Assembly (NCBI GenBank): GCA_963978895.1
Contig: OZ022238.1
Coordinates: 23,712,515-23,776,514 of the forward strand
Length of the DNA: 64,000 bases
Direction: 5' to 3'
Source: Erpobdella octoculata
Taxonomy: Eukaryota; Annelida; Clitellata; Hirudinida; Erpobdellidae
Part shown: in pieces, positions 44,710 to 56,101 of the stretch
How positions within the stretch are numbered: position 1 is the stretch's first letter
How the letters are laid out: every line of letters begins with the position of its first letter
Notes under the pieces: model-generated
The model's input: only the letters and a program-made list of their open reading frames with translations
Told to the model about the DNA's origin: nothing
Database searches by the model: none
Program-made: the position numbers and the translations under genes

Positions 44710-47700
44710 AGTCCGATTAAACAAGTAACCTGACAAAGCAAGTTAATATAAGACTAGTAATAATTGTTTGTTATAAAATGTATCTTAAACATATTTGGTG
44801 ATTCCCCTGTGCCAAGCTTCCCTTTCCAAACAGTTGCAAAGGCATTCCCCCACCCCATATAAATATTCCTGGGTATGCACCAATGCACCTGGTTATTCGT
44901 AAACTTCGTTATTATGATCTATAAATGTTGTTATGTTCAAAAACATTTTGAAGTATTTCAAATTTAATTATTTTATTTTAATCAGATTCAAAATTAAGTT
45001 TTATTTTGAATGTTATTATTTTTCTTTTCATCTCTCAAGTCAGGTGTAATAACCATAAAACTTGACAATGACTTGGGCACTTACGTCATCAATAGGCAGA
45101 CTCCGAACAAACAAATATGGCTCTCATCACCCATCAGGTTTGACTTAAAAAGTTTTAATAATTTTATGTCAATACTAGCAATTGTGAATGAGAATTAATT
45201 ACAAAATTATAAAAAAAAGTTGTTTAAAATGACTTTACATTCATAATGGAACTTCAAAAACACTGTCATATTTATGAAAGTACGTGAGAAAACTTTGAAA
45301 AGAAAAATTTTCAGAATGCTTCGGAACTCCGTCTCGGACGATACCATTTTCTAAGCATCTGCGTCCCGTAATCGTTATCCCGATATCAATCAGGATTTCA
45401 AAACGATACGGGAAATCCCACATCGCTATTAAAACGATACATCCTGCGGGGGAAGTCTCGTATCGAAATGAAATAGCGAGACTTAAATTTTTTTCTCGTA
45501 TAAAGTCTCGAAAAAAATTCCGAGATTTAAAAAAGATATTTTTAAATAAATAACGAAAATCATACATATCTAATTGACGATTGTCACAACTGTGAATATT
45601 TGCAATTGATTCATCAACATTGATTAATTAATCTACCTATTGACAGAAATTTTTATAACTATTTAACTATTATTATCCCCACTTAAATTCGGTTTTCCTA
45701 ACAGCCTGTAGCCCCATTATTTACTATTTTTAGTCTGGGAACTGGCAACATATTTCAATATATATATATATATATAACATATATAAAGCCAGCTCGTCTC
45801 TGTTCTATAGCTTTTTTTAGTGCCACATTGAGAATAATAATCAAAGATATCTAAAGCAGAGGTAAAGCCACGCCCATCTTATGCTGTAGTGTGAACGTCG
45901 TCTGCAGCTGCAATTTGCAATTTAAAACTTTCTCAGCTACTTTCTTGCCAACCGGATTCGCCATCGCCTATAAATAGTTCATCATTCTATGTTATCTTGT
46001 TTTATTCGAGACAAAATTTCCACAGTTGACATTTCAGTCAAGATCCCGATATCGTATCGTATCGGATTTGTCTTGTTAATGGTCGAGGCGTCTCGTATCG
46101 TATCGTTTTATTCGATACACATTTCGGAAGTCGTATCGTATCATTTCAAAAAAAAATAACGGGACGCAGAATCCTACCATTTTCACTGAAGACAGAAGAT
46201 CGGTCCAAATCCTGTGTCAGGGGTTGAGAAGCTGGTATGAGAGCTTATTGATGAAAATCATCTGAGTCTCTGGCAGTCATCCATAGAGCTAACTCAAGAT
46301 AGCAAACAATTTTTTGCAAACTCTTGAGCCTGGGCAGCACAACTTCTTTGCGAAAGGCAGATTTGATGGAGTTCTTGATCAATAGGGTTCACATAATTCA
46401 CTTTTTACTGTTGAAGATTGTTTTGGTGGTAGTACTAAGAACTGTATATTGGTTAAAATGCTTCACAACTTCTTTGCGAAAGGCAGATTTGATGGAGTTC
46501 TTGATCAATAGGGTTCACATAGTTCACTCTTTACTGTTGAAGATTGTTTTGGTGGTAGTACTAAGAACTGTATATTGGCTAAAATGCTTCTTGGTACACT
46601 TGCATGAATGTAACTGAGCATGATCTTGGACGAATCCAGGAGGTGCATCTCCTCACTAGATTATCAATAAAAATATTGTGTGCTATAAAAACGTGTATAA
46701 AATACTGCTGGCCGTGCAAATGAAATAAAAAAAATGTCCTCCCGGGCTGTGCTATCCATCGTTGGATGGAGTTTTAAAAATGGAATCTAATGGTATAATT
46801 GATTTTTCTTCGGGTCAACAAATAAAAAAGTTATAAGCTCAAAATGACGATTTTCGATGAAAATTGCTTAAAATAAACTTTGGCTCTTTTAAAAATTATT
46901 ACTTTTTTCAAGACACTTGTTTTTAGATAAATATATTATATATTTATTGAAAATTTCCGAAAGGCTGGTAAGCCACTAACACCAGCATGAACAAAAAACA
47001 AAAAAATGCAGCAGACATCATTTCATTAAAACAGAGAAACAAAAACCTTAGAGAATTGACAATGAAATAGAACAGAATAGCAGAATAAAATAAAAATAAC
47101 TCTAGCTGTAGTAGAGGAAAATATCTAAGTTAACAGTATTCAATGACAATTCAAATGATGAAATGCTGGAGCAATTCACGGCATCAGCGGGTAAAGAATT
47201 CTAAACTGCAACTATTCTGTTAGTATAGAAATACTTAACAGTATCACATGTGAATTTATTTAATCGTAATTTATAACAATGACAACGCGTTGAGATGCTA
47301 TTGGAAAGAGCAAATGACAATAACATAGAAGTGTTAACTAAATGATTTATTAATTTATAGCTGAAAAGTAGAAGAGCGATTAGACGTCGTTTTTCCAAAG
47401 AATGAAGATCAAAAAGTTATAGACGATCTTTATAAGAGAGACCGAAAGGATAAACCTAGTGAATGCTTTTTCAACCCTCTCAATCCTATCAATTAGGTAT
47501 TGACAGTGAGGATTCCAAGCCTGAGATCCATGTTCCAGTATAGGTTTGACAAAAGTACGAAATGCCAGTTTGAGTAATCTCCAATCAGTGGACACGAGTG
47601 AAATTCTTAACAGACGAGATATTGTAGCAGCTTTATGGATAATAATATTGACATGAGGTTCATATCTCAGATGTGAATCTACCTCAATTACAAATCCAAC

Positions 47701-48697
47701 GATGTATCTCTCGCTTCTATAACTTAGTAAATAAAAAAGTTATCTAATAAAACCAAGTTCTCCCAGCAAAACAAAACGTAAACAAACACTGAGGAGAGCA
47801 ACGAGTCTGGCTCCCTGTGGCTATTATGCAAAGTGGCTGCTCTTTAACACCTGCTGCTGTCTTATAATGAACTAAGAGGAAAATTTTATTTTTAAAGTAC
47901 TACAAGGTTTGTTTAAAAAAAGGTAACTATTTAAAATCAGCGCAGAGCATGCAAGTGAAATATTTTGTTTGAAACTTTTTCTTAGTAAGTGTTAACAGTG
48001 TGCATTTATGGTGAATCCACCTTCTCCATTTTTTGCACTCTTTCCTGGTAGAGCACTTCCTACGCCTCAAATTCGGTGAAGACAGGTTCAATCTCAATGA
48101 TGTAAAAATAGAACTGGGCCAAGAACATACCCAAGTGCGACACCACAGTCTAGCAATGGTTTTTAAGAAGGTGAATTGCCATGCCTGACTTCCAGCACAC
48201 AGTTCTATTATGCATTTAAAAAATTGGTGGTTATGTTTTTACACTCAACATCTGTGCAGTTGCTTAATGGAGATTGCAAGTAGAGGCTGAGGCTGTATAT
48301 TTGACCAATGTTGAAAATATTAAGGTTTTGTTTGAAATATGTCAGAAACAATAATTCTTATAATGAAACGTAAGCAAGAAACCAAATCTCATAATTAAAG
48401 TTTACGTCATAAAAGAGCTTAAGGCCAGACATTATAGCCACTATGCCATGGATGCAAAACACTTTATTTATTAATTTGTTATGAAAACAATCATTTATTT
48501 ATCCATGTTAATTCAATTTTTTCCTCTATTCCTAATTCAGTGGTCCCAAGAGATATGACTACCGGGATGGAGAGTGGATTTACAAGCATGATAATATTTC
48601 TCTTCATGAACTTCTTAAAAAAGAATTTTCTCAAATGTTTCCAGACACATCACAACTATTTGATTTTAAGAAAAACCTGCATGGAGAAAAGCAATGA
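43329..48697 (+). CDS. FXN: Frataxin, mitochondrial, four exons
   Basis: Iron-binding mitochondrial matrix protein that assists iron-sulfur cluster assembly on the NFS1-ISCU complex. Exons: 43329-43489, 43672-43795, 45040-45137, 48541-48697; GT-AG introns, phases joining cleanly; 540 nt, 179 residues (human 210). Exon 1 encodes an Arg/Ser/Gln-rich, mostly non-acidic leader ([16 protein letters not shown]), fitting a transit peptide. Exon 2 gives the acidic first helix ([17 protein letters not shown]). Exon 3 gives SGVITIKL and the hallmark [17 protein letters not shown]. Exon 4 gives [15 protein letters not shown] and LHELLKKEF. The start is the only ATG in frame before the leader. A possible AATAAA lies at 48840-48845. 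Intron 1 is 182 bp without GAA repeats; intron 3 (3.4 kb) holds a hAT MITE and other repeats. Confidence 0.94.
44638..44708. repeat. (TA)n-(TG)n microsatellite in FXN intron 2
   Basis: About 25 bp TA followed by about 45 bp TG. Confidence 0.95.
45352..46176. mobile_element. hAT-like MITE in FXN intron 3
   Basis: 825 bp, inverted relative to 37520-38483 with the same ends (TAAGCATCTGCGTCCCG and CGGGACGCAGAATCCTA), perfect 8-bp duplication CCATTTTC (45344-45351, 46177-46184). Internal CGTATCGTATCG motifs and a short (TA)n near 45759. Confidence 0.9.
46338..46590. repeat. Tandem duplication, 127-bp unit, in FXN intron 3
   Basis: CACAACTTCTTTGCGAAAGG through GCTAAAATGCTT occurs twice head to tail with about four differences. 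It keeps an open frame on the plus strand, but I see no homology. Confidence 0.85.
46990..47640 (-). pseudogene. LINE C-terminal fragment
   Basis: The minus strand at about 47595-47470 reads [23 protein letters not shown] then [12 protein letters not shown]. This is the conserved segment after the RT domain of CR1/Jockey-type LINEs (RPxLEY..xxWNPH, IExVQRRFT). Stops elsewhere. It lies within FXN intron 3, antisense. Confidence 0.7.
47641..48540. other. Remainder of FXN intron 3
   Basis: No further element or gene recognised up to the acceptor CTAATTCAG before exon 4. Confidence 0.5.
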
Positions 48698-49099
48698 TAT
48701 TAAAGAAAATGTTCTTCATTCACTGTTATTGTCCTTGTGGTGTTAACGTTTGTTGTAAATATATCTTATCAAAATTTTTTAAAATACTTTGTTTCTGTCA
48801 GGTTCTCTGCATGTATTTGAATTATTTACTTTATAGGGAAATAAACTTACGTTACTTAAAAATAGATTTACTAAAATATTACAACTACACATTACACTAT
48901 ATGGTTTTTTTAAATTTTCTATCAAATTCTGATAATTAAGATTTTACGTGCATGCACCACTGATCTCTACTTATAATTGGATCTTATTTAGCCATTTGAA
49001 TGCATAAATTTTATAGGTTGTCACCGCTGCTATTTTATCACCCCATTTCAATAAATTATTTAGGTTTATCATAAGTGTTAGGATTGTTTGGGCATTAGC

Positions 49100-50300
49100 C
49101 ATAATTATGAAAGTATAAAGAAATTTTTTTTAAGTGGCCACGTGGTCGAACCAGCTTCGGAGCCACTGAATATAGGTGGAAGATTGAAGGAGACTGTAAA
49201 AAGAAATGTTGTGAGCAGACTACAGAACTCCGTTTCGGATGTAGCAAGCTTTATTGACAACGGAAGATCATTCCACGTCTTGGCGCCATTTAGCCCCAAG
49301 GACCCACACAACTTTGGGAAAAAACGGAAGAGAACTCGAGAGAAGAGGCAAAGAAAGAAAAATAAGAAGCTTGCCCCCCCCCCTGGAAAAATTTCTGCGG
49401 GCGCCCATGACATGCACAATTTCTTTTGTATAGAGAGAGGAGTGGCCCCAGGATGGAGCCCTGTGGGACACTGCAGTCAAATGATGAAATCGGAGATGAT
49501 GAATGGCCGTATTGAACGGGCACCTTGATAGGTGTGACCGAAACCAATCGGCAACAAGACGTAGGATGAATGTAATCGTTGAAGTAAGATGTTATGATCA
49601 ACGGTATCGAAGGCCGCGAACTAGTCAAGAAGGACCAGAAAAGATAGCTTACCACCGTCGGCTGCCCTAAGCAGATCGGAGGTTACCTTGAGAAGTGCGG
49701 TTTCAATTGAGATGGGCATAGGTTATTCGAGTATAAATGTCTAAGCACACGTGAGTACGAGCCTGTCAAGCAATTTAGAAATGATGGAAAAGTTAGATAT
49801 TGAGCGGTAGGATAAAGTAGAATTTCGATCGAGTTCTGATTTTTTATGATTGGAGTGATGTAGGATAGCTTGAACTGCTTAGGAAAGATTCCTGTAGTGA
49901 AGGACAAGTTAAATAATGTAGAAATTTAAGGAGCGAGCGAAGACGATAACTCTTTTAGAAAACGTTTTGGGATAGGATCCAGTGAGCGCTGACGATAGGC
50001 TTGAGGTCGTTACTTCAATGACGCTAGTTGGCTCAAAACAGCTGAGGAATCTCTCCGGCGCGTTTTTAACGGATGGGGTAACAGAAGAAGAGTCAACGCT
50101 GGAAGTCGTCACACGAACGCGTGCAACTTTGTCGACGAAATACTTCAGGAAATCGATAGCGGTTATAGTTGTGCTTGAAGGTTCTTTGTCTCTGGCCATC
50201 ACTCCATTGAGAGCGCGCCAGGGGTCACGGCCGGATGAACGATCATTAACTAATTTTGTTATTTTTGTTGTTCAGAAAGAAGAGCATTTATTTCTGAGAA
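49100..50300 (-). pseudogene. CR1-like LINE reverse transcriptase relic, interrupted
   Basis: On the minus strand in order: a linker ahead of RT (FLKYFVDKVARVR, 50170-50130; APERFLSCFEPTS), FPKQFKLSYITPI (about 49895-49850), VPQGSILGPLLS motif B (about 49475-49440), and the C-terminal GAKTWNDLPLSIK (about 49300-49260). Between motif B and the C-terminus a foreign piece (about 49300-49430) contains GGGCGCCCGCAGAAATTTTT and a C9-10 run. The catalytic YxDD region was probably lost. Numerous frame changes. Confidence 0.7.
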
Positions 50301-52206
50301 CCAAAAGCTTTTAGAAGCTTTAATGTTAAACTTCTAACCAACCCTCGACTGCAAAAATGTCTGTCCTGAACCCTTTATCATTCAAATCACACGCTAAATC
50401 CCTGTATCTTTTCTCTTTCAAATTATTACTTGATTCCATGTTACTTTCCCATGGCACAGTGAGTTCGATCAGGAGCAGTGTTTTAGCTAAGTCAGAATAG
50501 CAGGACCAGATTAAGCCATTTTAGTGCACAAACCTACTTGGTTGCCCCCTTCTGCCTGAGGCCCCTGATCTTTTACTGACCGTGACCTCTGATATGTTCA
50601 AAATTATGCAAAAAAACAGTTGTTAACAAATATATTTGTAGTTTGTACTACTAACACTCATATAAAACCTACAACAAAGTATTTCTGTATTAAAATTGAG
50701 TTGTTTCTGGACTTAAATTTGTTCAAAAACATATTTCCTGAGGACCTGTGGTGTTCTTATACGCTTGGTGCCCAAGGCAGGTGTCTTGTTTGCTTAATGG
50801 TTAATCCAGACCTGCGGAATAGGTATAATCATATCCGGTTTTAAGACCGCTAGATCTCACAATTTCTGAGAATTGTCTTTCCCCATCCAAATCAGCTGAA
50901 TACGACCAATCGTCGGCAGCACCCATCACACATTCAAAGTCTCTTGTAGATCTAAACCTGTGGAACTTCAGATTGCCTTCTCTCGAAGTTTGCTTTCTTA
51001 CACGCTTCTTTGACGAAGTCAGGCAATTTTCGGAGTACTTGATAATGGCACCAAATGTGAAAGTGAAAAAGGGCAACAGGAAAAAACGTGGATGAGAGTC
51101 TCCGACTCCCCATAAAAAATACACGAGTCATCGTCTTTCAATTTCCATCTTCGAAGATTGATAGATGACGGCAGTTGATCGTAAACCGATCTAATCAAAA
51201 ATGACAAACCCAGTGGTCTGTATTGCTAAATGTTTTTCCAAGAAAGCGAACGCTGAACAGCATCTTTCCTGTTGTCCAATCTCCTTATTGAGATAACTGA
51301 ACCAACTTAATTATTCTCTGGGACTCGATAGCTTTCTTTCTTTTCTCAATGACCAGTCTTGTTCGTTCATTGGTGCTAGCTTTTGACCACCAAATTTGAT
51401 AGGTTGATCAGAAACCCCGTTTGTCTTTTTGAACTGCACCAACTTTTTCTGTCCAACGTAAAGAGAGTTCAGCTTCTGTAATCTCCTTTTTGGCTACCAT
51501 TTTTTTTTCTGGACTTTATAAGAGGTCCCATTTCTACAATTTTTTGATTAGAAGAGTTATCCAACATGAGTTGCATACGGATCTTGTTTACCTAGAACTC
51601 CTCAACCATAGACTTCAGTGTCAACCTCAGTTTGACAGTCTTGCTGTACAAAGCTACTGAAGTAAATCATCCTCTTTTCAAGTTTTTCTAATGATAGTAA
51701 GCTCATCTCATACATTGATAAAGGCCATTGATAAAGTAACCATAATTTGAGCCTGCTCTGAAGTGGGGCGGCGTTGATTTTGTTTCATATCTTCAAATGC
51801 CGATCGGAGAACTTCAGAACACTGGCCAATGTCGTTAAGCGAATCGTTGTACCACCTTTCCAGGCTCCTAAATGATTTTTTTCTCAATTTTGGAATCTTG
51901 TCGCTGGTTACAAGATTCCAAAATTGAAAACGTCACTTTGTCTTTGTCTTCGATCTTGCCTCGTCGCAGAGATGAGCTTTGCGACTTTGTAGCCTTGAAA
52001 CTCATGCCGCTTCATGATTGCAGGCCGCTGAATGCATTAAGTGCTCGTCGCATTGAGATACATTTGTTTAGAACCAAAGTTGGATCGTCCATGAAGGCCT
52101 TCACTGATGACATAAAGATTCTTTTTCCGACATAAGCTTCTTCCACGCGAGAACCCACGGCATTCAGAAGCAGTTGCATTGCCAACACGAAAAGAATGGG
52201 TGAGAT
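50285..52206 (-). pseudogene. RLE-type LINE copy 2, 5'-truncated and decayed
   Basis: The minus strand matches the frame at 22559-24514. It begins inside RT motif B (SPILFVLAMQLLLNAVG, 52200 down) directly after an ACAT-type array, then FMDD, then frame-broken middle parts. The CCHC region is altered (CIFYGESETLIHV, a Cys lost), followed by NLKFHRFRSTRDFECVMGAADDWS and the endonuclease up to about 50285. Close to copy 1 at DNA level but with many stops. An internal inverted piece near 51870-51930 disrupts it. The 3' UTR is missing. Confidence 0.8.
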
Positions 52207-52236
52207 TGTATGTATGTATGTATGTGTATGTGAAAA
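52207..52236. repeat. Short ACAT/TATG array between two LINE copies
   Basis: TATG repeats on the plus strand (ACAT on the minus) separate the 3' UTR of copy 3 from the truncated 5' end of copy 2. Confidence 0.85.
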
Positions 52237-52844
52237 CTCTTCTTCGAGCAAGTTCGTCAGAGGTCTTCAGAGGAAGACCCTCCCAGCGTTTCGGCCCTTT
52301 TCCTGACGCTACCACGGGAGGGCGGGCCACGACCGTTGATCAGACGGCCGCCCCCTGACGAAATTTGTGTATCACATGCCGTTTCCGACCAGAACCAGAT
52401 AACCGGCAAATCTTCAAAGTACCAGAACCAAGAAGTCATTTTGAAACCGTCAAGCAACTGTAACAAGATGAGAAACTGTCTTTCAAACGCCGGAACTTGA
52501 GCATGTAGTAACTGTAGTATCCACCAAACCACCAGATTCCGAGACCGAAAGAAACATTCACCTCCGGAACTTCAAGCCATGCCACCACTTTCACCAAACG
52601 AGAAACACCACAAACCATAATGGCAGGAAACATTGTTTCGATTATTTTCTAAACGCCAGCAACTTTCCTTCTATTGCAAACAACCGAAACTTTCGCCGGC
52701 AGCCATAACGCGACTTCGTCCCTGAACTTGTAAACAAAGGAGGAGCTAACACTGTTGTACGGAAGCCAGAAGTGGCTGTTTAAATTTATTATCTCCTTTT
52801 TCATTCCTTTGCATCCATATCCAAAAAGAAGCTGTTTCTGCTCT
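52237..52844 (-). other. 3' UTR of RLE-type LINE copy 3
   Basis: About 600 bp after the endonuclease frame. The last 120 bp (52360-52237) are a divergent version of 24690-24824 and keep the CTGATCAA-loop hairpin and the GGTCTTC-CTCT-GAAGACC hairpin (52262-52279). They end AAAACTCTTCACATACACATA-like at the array. The upstream 480 bp has no counterpart in the shorter UTR of copy 1. Confidence 0.65.
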
Positions 52845-54420
52845 TTAAGCTATTTTCTTGATAGCTTGAGTTTTTTTCCGACCCGACATTCCGAGAGCCA
52901 CAAGCAATTTGACGAGTGAGCGACCGGCTAAACCCCTGGCGCCTACTTCAACTGGAAAAATCTCGACTCTATACCCCGCACGCTCCAAATCTTGGGCAAG
53001 GATTCTGTAACGTTCTTCTTTCAAGATATTTGAGGCTTCCATGTTGCTTTCCCATGGCACTGTCAGTTCGATGAACAGCAACGTCTTGGCCAAACTGGAA
53101 AAATGACAATGTCAGGTCTCAATCCGCTGCTGCGAACCAATTCCGGAAAGCAGTCTTCATCCTTTAAGTCTGCTGATATCCTCCAGTCATTTGCCGCATC
53201 AAGCAACGATTCTCTTCTTGTAATTGCCTTTCTGCGGCCTAAGTGCTGCAAGCCTTCTCTCAAAAAATAAACTTTTCTTCTGGGGCACAACTGCATCGAA
53301 TTGGCTAGTCTGCAGTTCTCCTTGATAATGCCCAGTATCTCTCTTAGAACCTCATTGTGGCGCCACGTGTATCTTCCCTTTGCCAAAGCATACGGACAAC
53401 ATGAGAGAATATGAATCAGGAATTCCTGTTTTCTCACACAGCTTGCAGGCTTCATTTTCAAGCTTTCCCCACTTCACTGAGTTCGAAGCTGTCGGCAGTT
53501 GATCATACATCGCTCTAATCACGAAAGATAGGCGGATGGGCGAGTAACGCCACAAATCATTCCATGTCATCGAATGTGGAACTGCCGCCTCCCATCTAGT
53601 CCAATCGCCCTGTTGCGACATCTGAGCACCTAACTGCACTCTTTCCAACTCCATTGCTCGCCTTCTGTCTTGAATAATCAGGTTTGTCCTTTCCTGCGAA
53701 GAGGCCTTAGACCACCACACATGATGAAACCAACCCAGACCGAGCCGTCCCGGTTGCACTGCTCCGAGCTTTTCAGACCATTGCAAAGATCCCTCGGCTT
53801 CACGGATGTCCCTCCCTGCAGTCCAGCCTTTTCCCGATCCAACTGATGGGCCCACATTCACGATACATTGGTCTGAAGAGTTGTCCAGCATCAACTGTGT
53901 CCGTATCTTGCTAATCTTGTACTCTTCTACTAGGCACTTGAATGGAAGAGCTAACTTAGCTGACTTACTATATAGAGCTAAAGTTGTTAACGCCGGTGGA
54001 AGTCCTAGCCATTTCCGAATGCAGCAGTTCATTTTCCTTTCCATTTGCTCCACGTGAGATAAACATATCTCATAGATTGTTAATGGCCATAGCAACCTCG
54101 GTATCAAAACAAACTGTACCAGCCATACCTTGAACTTTCCCTGCAGCTCGGTTGAATTGATTTTCCTCAGGTCCTCAACCAAGCCCTGCAGAACGATGCT
54201 GCTCCGATTCACATCATTCATGGAGACGTTGTACCATCTTCCCAAGCTCTTCACAGGCTCTTGCTGGATTGTTGGGATTTCGCAACCAGCCACCGAGAAT
54301 GAGACAAAACCATCAATCTTTCCATGTCGCACAGAAAGGCTTCTGGATTTGGTTGGCTTGAACTTCATTCCACACCAGGACAACAAGTCGTTGAAATTTT
54401 GAAGAATACGGCGCATTTCG
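52845..54420 (-). pseudogene. RLE-type LINE copy 3, diverged subfamily
   Basis: A long minus-strand frame starts right after (ACAT)n, just past RT motif C (LLSWCGMKFKPTKSRSLS). It runs through the thumb and linker (LGLPPALTTLALYSKS, QLMLDNSSDQCIV) to the CCHC region at about 53440. There a frameshift moves to a second frame (IHILSCCPYALAKGRYTWRHN, LRPDIVIFP). A further shift near 53080 leads to the endonuclease end (LFIELTVPWESNMEASNI). The protein is clearly related to but distinct from copy 1, so at least two subfamilies exist. Confidence 0.85.
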
Positions 54421-54533
54421 CGTATGTATGTATGTATTATGTATGTATGTATGTATGTATGCATGTATGTATGTGTGTATGTATGTATGTATGTATGTAT
54501 GTATGTATGTATGTATGTATGTATGTATGTATG
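54421..54533. repeat. (TATG)n microsatellite
   Basis: About 113 bp, ACAT on the minus strand, abutting the truncated 5' end of LINE copy 3 and the Helitron-like copy that follows. Confidence 0.95.
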
Positions 54534-54919
54534 TCCTTTATGCATTGCTACACCATTGAAATAAAATTTTTACACAACCTTGAGAGTCACTAGAGAAAGG
54601 TTTTTGTTAAAAAAAATAAGATTGGTCACAAAATGAGCGGGAGCGGGAGAGTGAGTGGAAATGGGATTGGGTGAGCTAGTGAGAGCGGAAACTAGAAAAT
54701 GAGTGGGAGAGTAAATGGAAACAGAATCGGGTGAGCGAGTGAGAGCGGAGACTGGAGGAGCGGGAACGGGAAAGCAAGCGGAAACGAAAAAGCGACCGAG
54801 AGTAAAAGAGCGAACGGAAAAGGGAAAGCGACTGGGAGCGTGAGAGCAAGCGGGGAAGAAAACAAGAGTGAGAAAAAAACGATAGAAAACCCTTTAAAAA
54901 CCCCGGTCAATGCCGCTAG
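54534..54919 (+). mobile_element. Helitron-like non-autonomous element, both parts joined
   Basis: Starts TCCTTTATGCATTGCTACACC, contains TTTTACACAACC and CACAAAATGAGCGGG, then the GGGA..GCGAGCGAGAG array. It ends ACCCCGGTCAATGCCG-CTAG next to T at 54920. This copy shows that the 5' block and the minisatellite plus CTAG end belong to one family of about 390 bp. Confidence 0.6.
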
Positions 54920-55004
54920 TGGCTTATAATATAAGCAAGCTATGTATGTCATTCCATGAAAAATATGCCTAATCCTGACCATTTTTAATTTTTAGATGTG
55001 CAGA

Positions 55005-55190
55005 ATGTTGGCGGTGGTGGCTAAGCGGTAAAGCGTTCGCCTGTCGCCTTGTAGGTCGGCGGTTCGAATCTCACTGGCGTCACCATCGTAGCTCCCTTAA
55101 GCAAGGAGTTTACACGCATTGCTCAGGTTGAGTGTCTCGCGGGGTTAACTAACTCCTTTCACTAACCTTAAAAGAAAAAAAAAACAGAAG
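55005..55190 (+). mobile_element. tRNA-derived SINE, fourth type
   Basis: A box TGGCTAAGCGG and B box GGTTCGAATCT at tRNA spacing, then a tail CTCCCTTAAGCAAGGAGTTTA and ATTGCTCAGGTTGAG, ending in an A-rich stretch. The acceptor arms do not pair, so this is a SINE rather than a tRNA gene. Confidence 0.75.
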
Positions 55191-55766
55191 TCAAAGATGA
55201 AATGAAGCAGATATCGAATGAAGGTCTTGAAATTAACTACAGAAAATGATGACAAAGAATACAACAGTGTACCTTTTGGGATAAACGACACTTTTATTTC
55301 TAAAACATGATAACCCAATGTATAAAATAACTATATACTATATTTTCTTTTGTCTTGCATTTTCACCTTCACGAGTTATACTACCACTTGTTGCAGCACC
55401 ATCTAGCGACTGTCTTCCACTAAAATGGAAATTGTACTACTTCTTTATTGTTGTCTATACACTTAATTAAATACATTATTATCGACAAATAAGTTTTTGT
55501 TATTTATATTGTACAAAATATGTAGAAAATTTAAATCTGGACAAATATTTTTTTAATTAACGAAAGATGTCTTATGATTTTGCAAACTTCTCATCAACTA
55601 CTTTTTTTGCTTTTTCTGTTTTTTGTTATTTTGCCAGTACAGCTGAAAACATCTGATTACCTTTAACATGCTTAAAAATAAACCTATCAAGTTAAACTTT
55701 TGTTGCTTATGTTCCATTGACATGAGACATGAGTTGGAGCTTTTTATTTAATTATTTAATTATTAC
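55191..55766. other. AT-rich, nothing recognised
   Basis: No coding frame or repeat family identified. Confidence 0.5.
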
Positions 55767-56101
55767 CAATGCTTTTATTAACTCGTCGTCTCGGTTAGTT
55801 TCTCTGTCTGTTTCAAATCTTGCAATCAATTTTTGAGTCACTTCCTGAGATCAGATTTTTTTCAAATTTTGCATACATGCTCAAAATAGAAGACAATGCA
55901 ATATTCAATTATTAGTTTTACAATAAGTCAATTAATTTAGTTAATTTTAATTAATTTCGATATTTCGATATAATTCAGATATTTCGACTTTAATATAAAA
56001 TAAAAGAGTAATATAAGAAAAAATTGATTGCAAAATTTGTGTTTTAATTACATATAAAAGCATTGGGTTTTAAAAATTCGTTTTTAATTTACTTGTTTTC
56101 A
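55767..56101. repeat. Dispersed repeat, copy of 63102-63690
   Basis: ACCAATGCTTTTATTAACTC through TTTTTAATTTACTTG matches 63102-63690 with few differences. The second copy carries a 224-bp insertion or rearrangement. Confidence 0.8.

Noticed and set aside
55005..55085. Functional tRNA gene
   Set aside because: A and B boxes are good, but the acceptor arms do not pair and a SINE-type tail follows; likewise for the tRNA-like heads at 3471-3573 and 58640 on.
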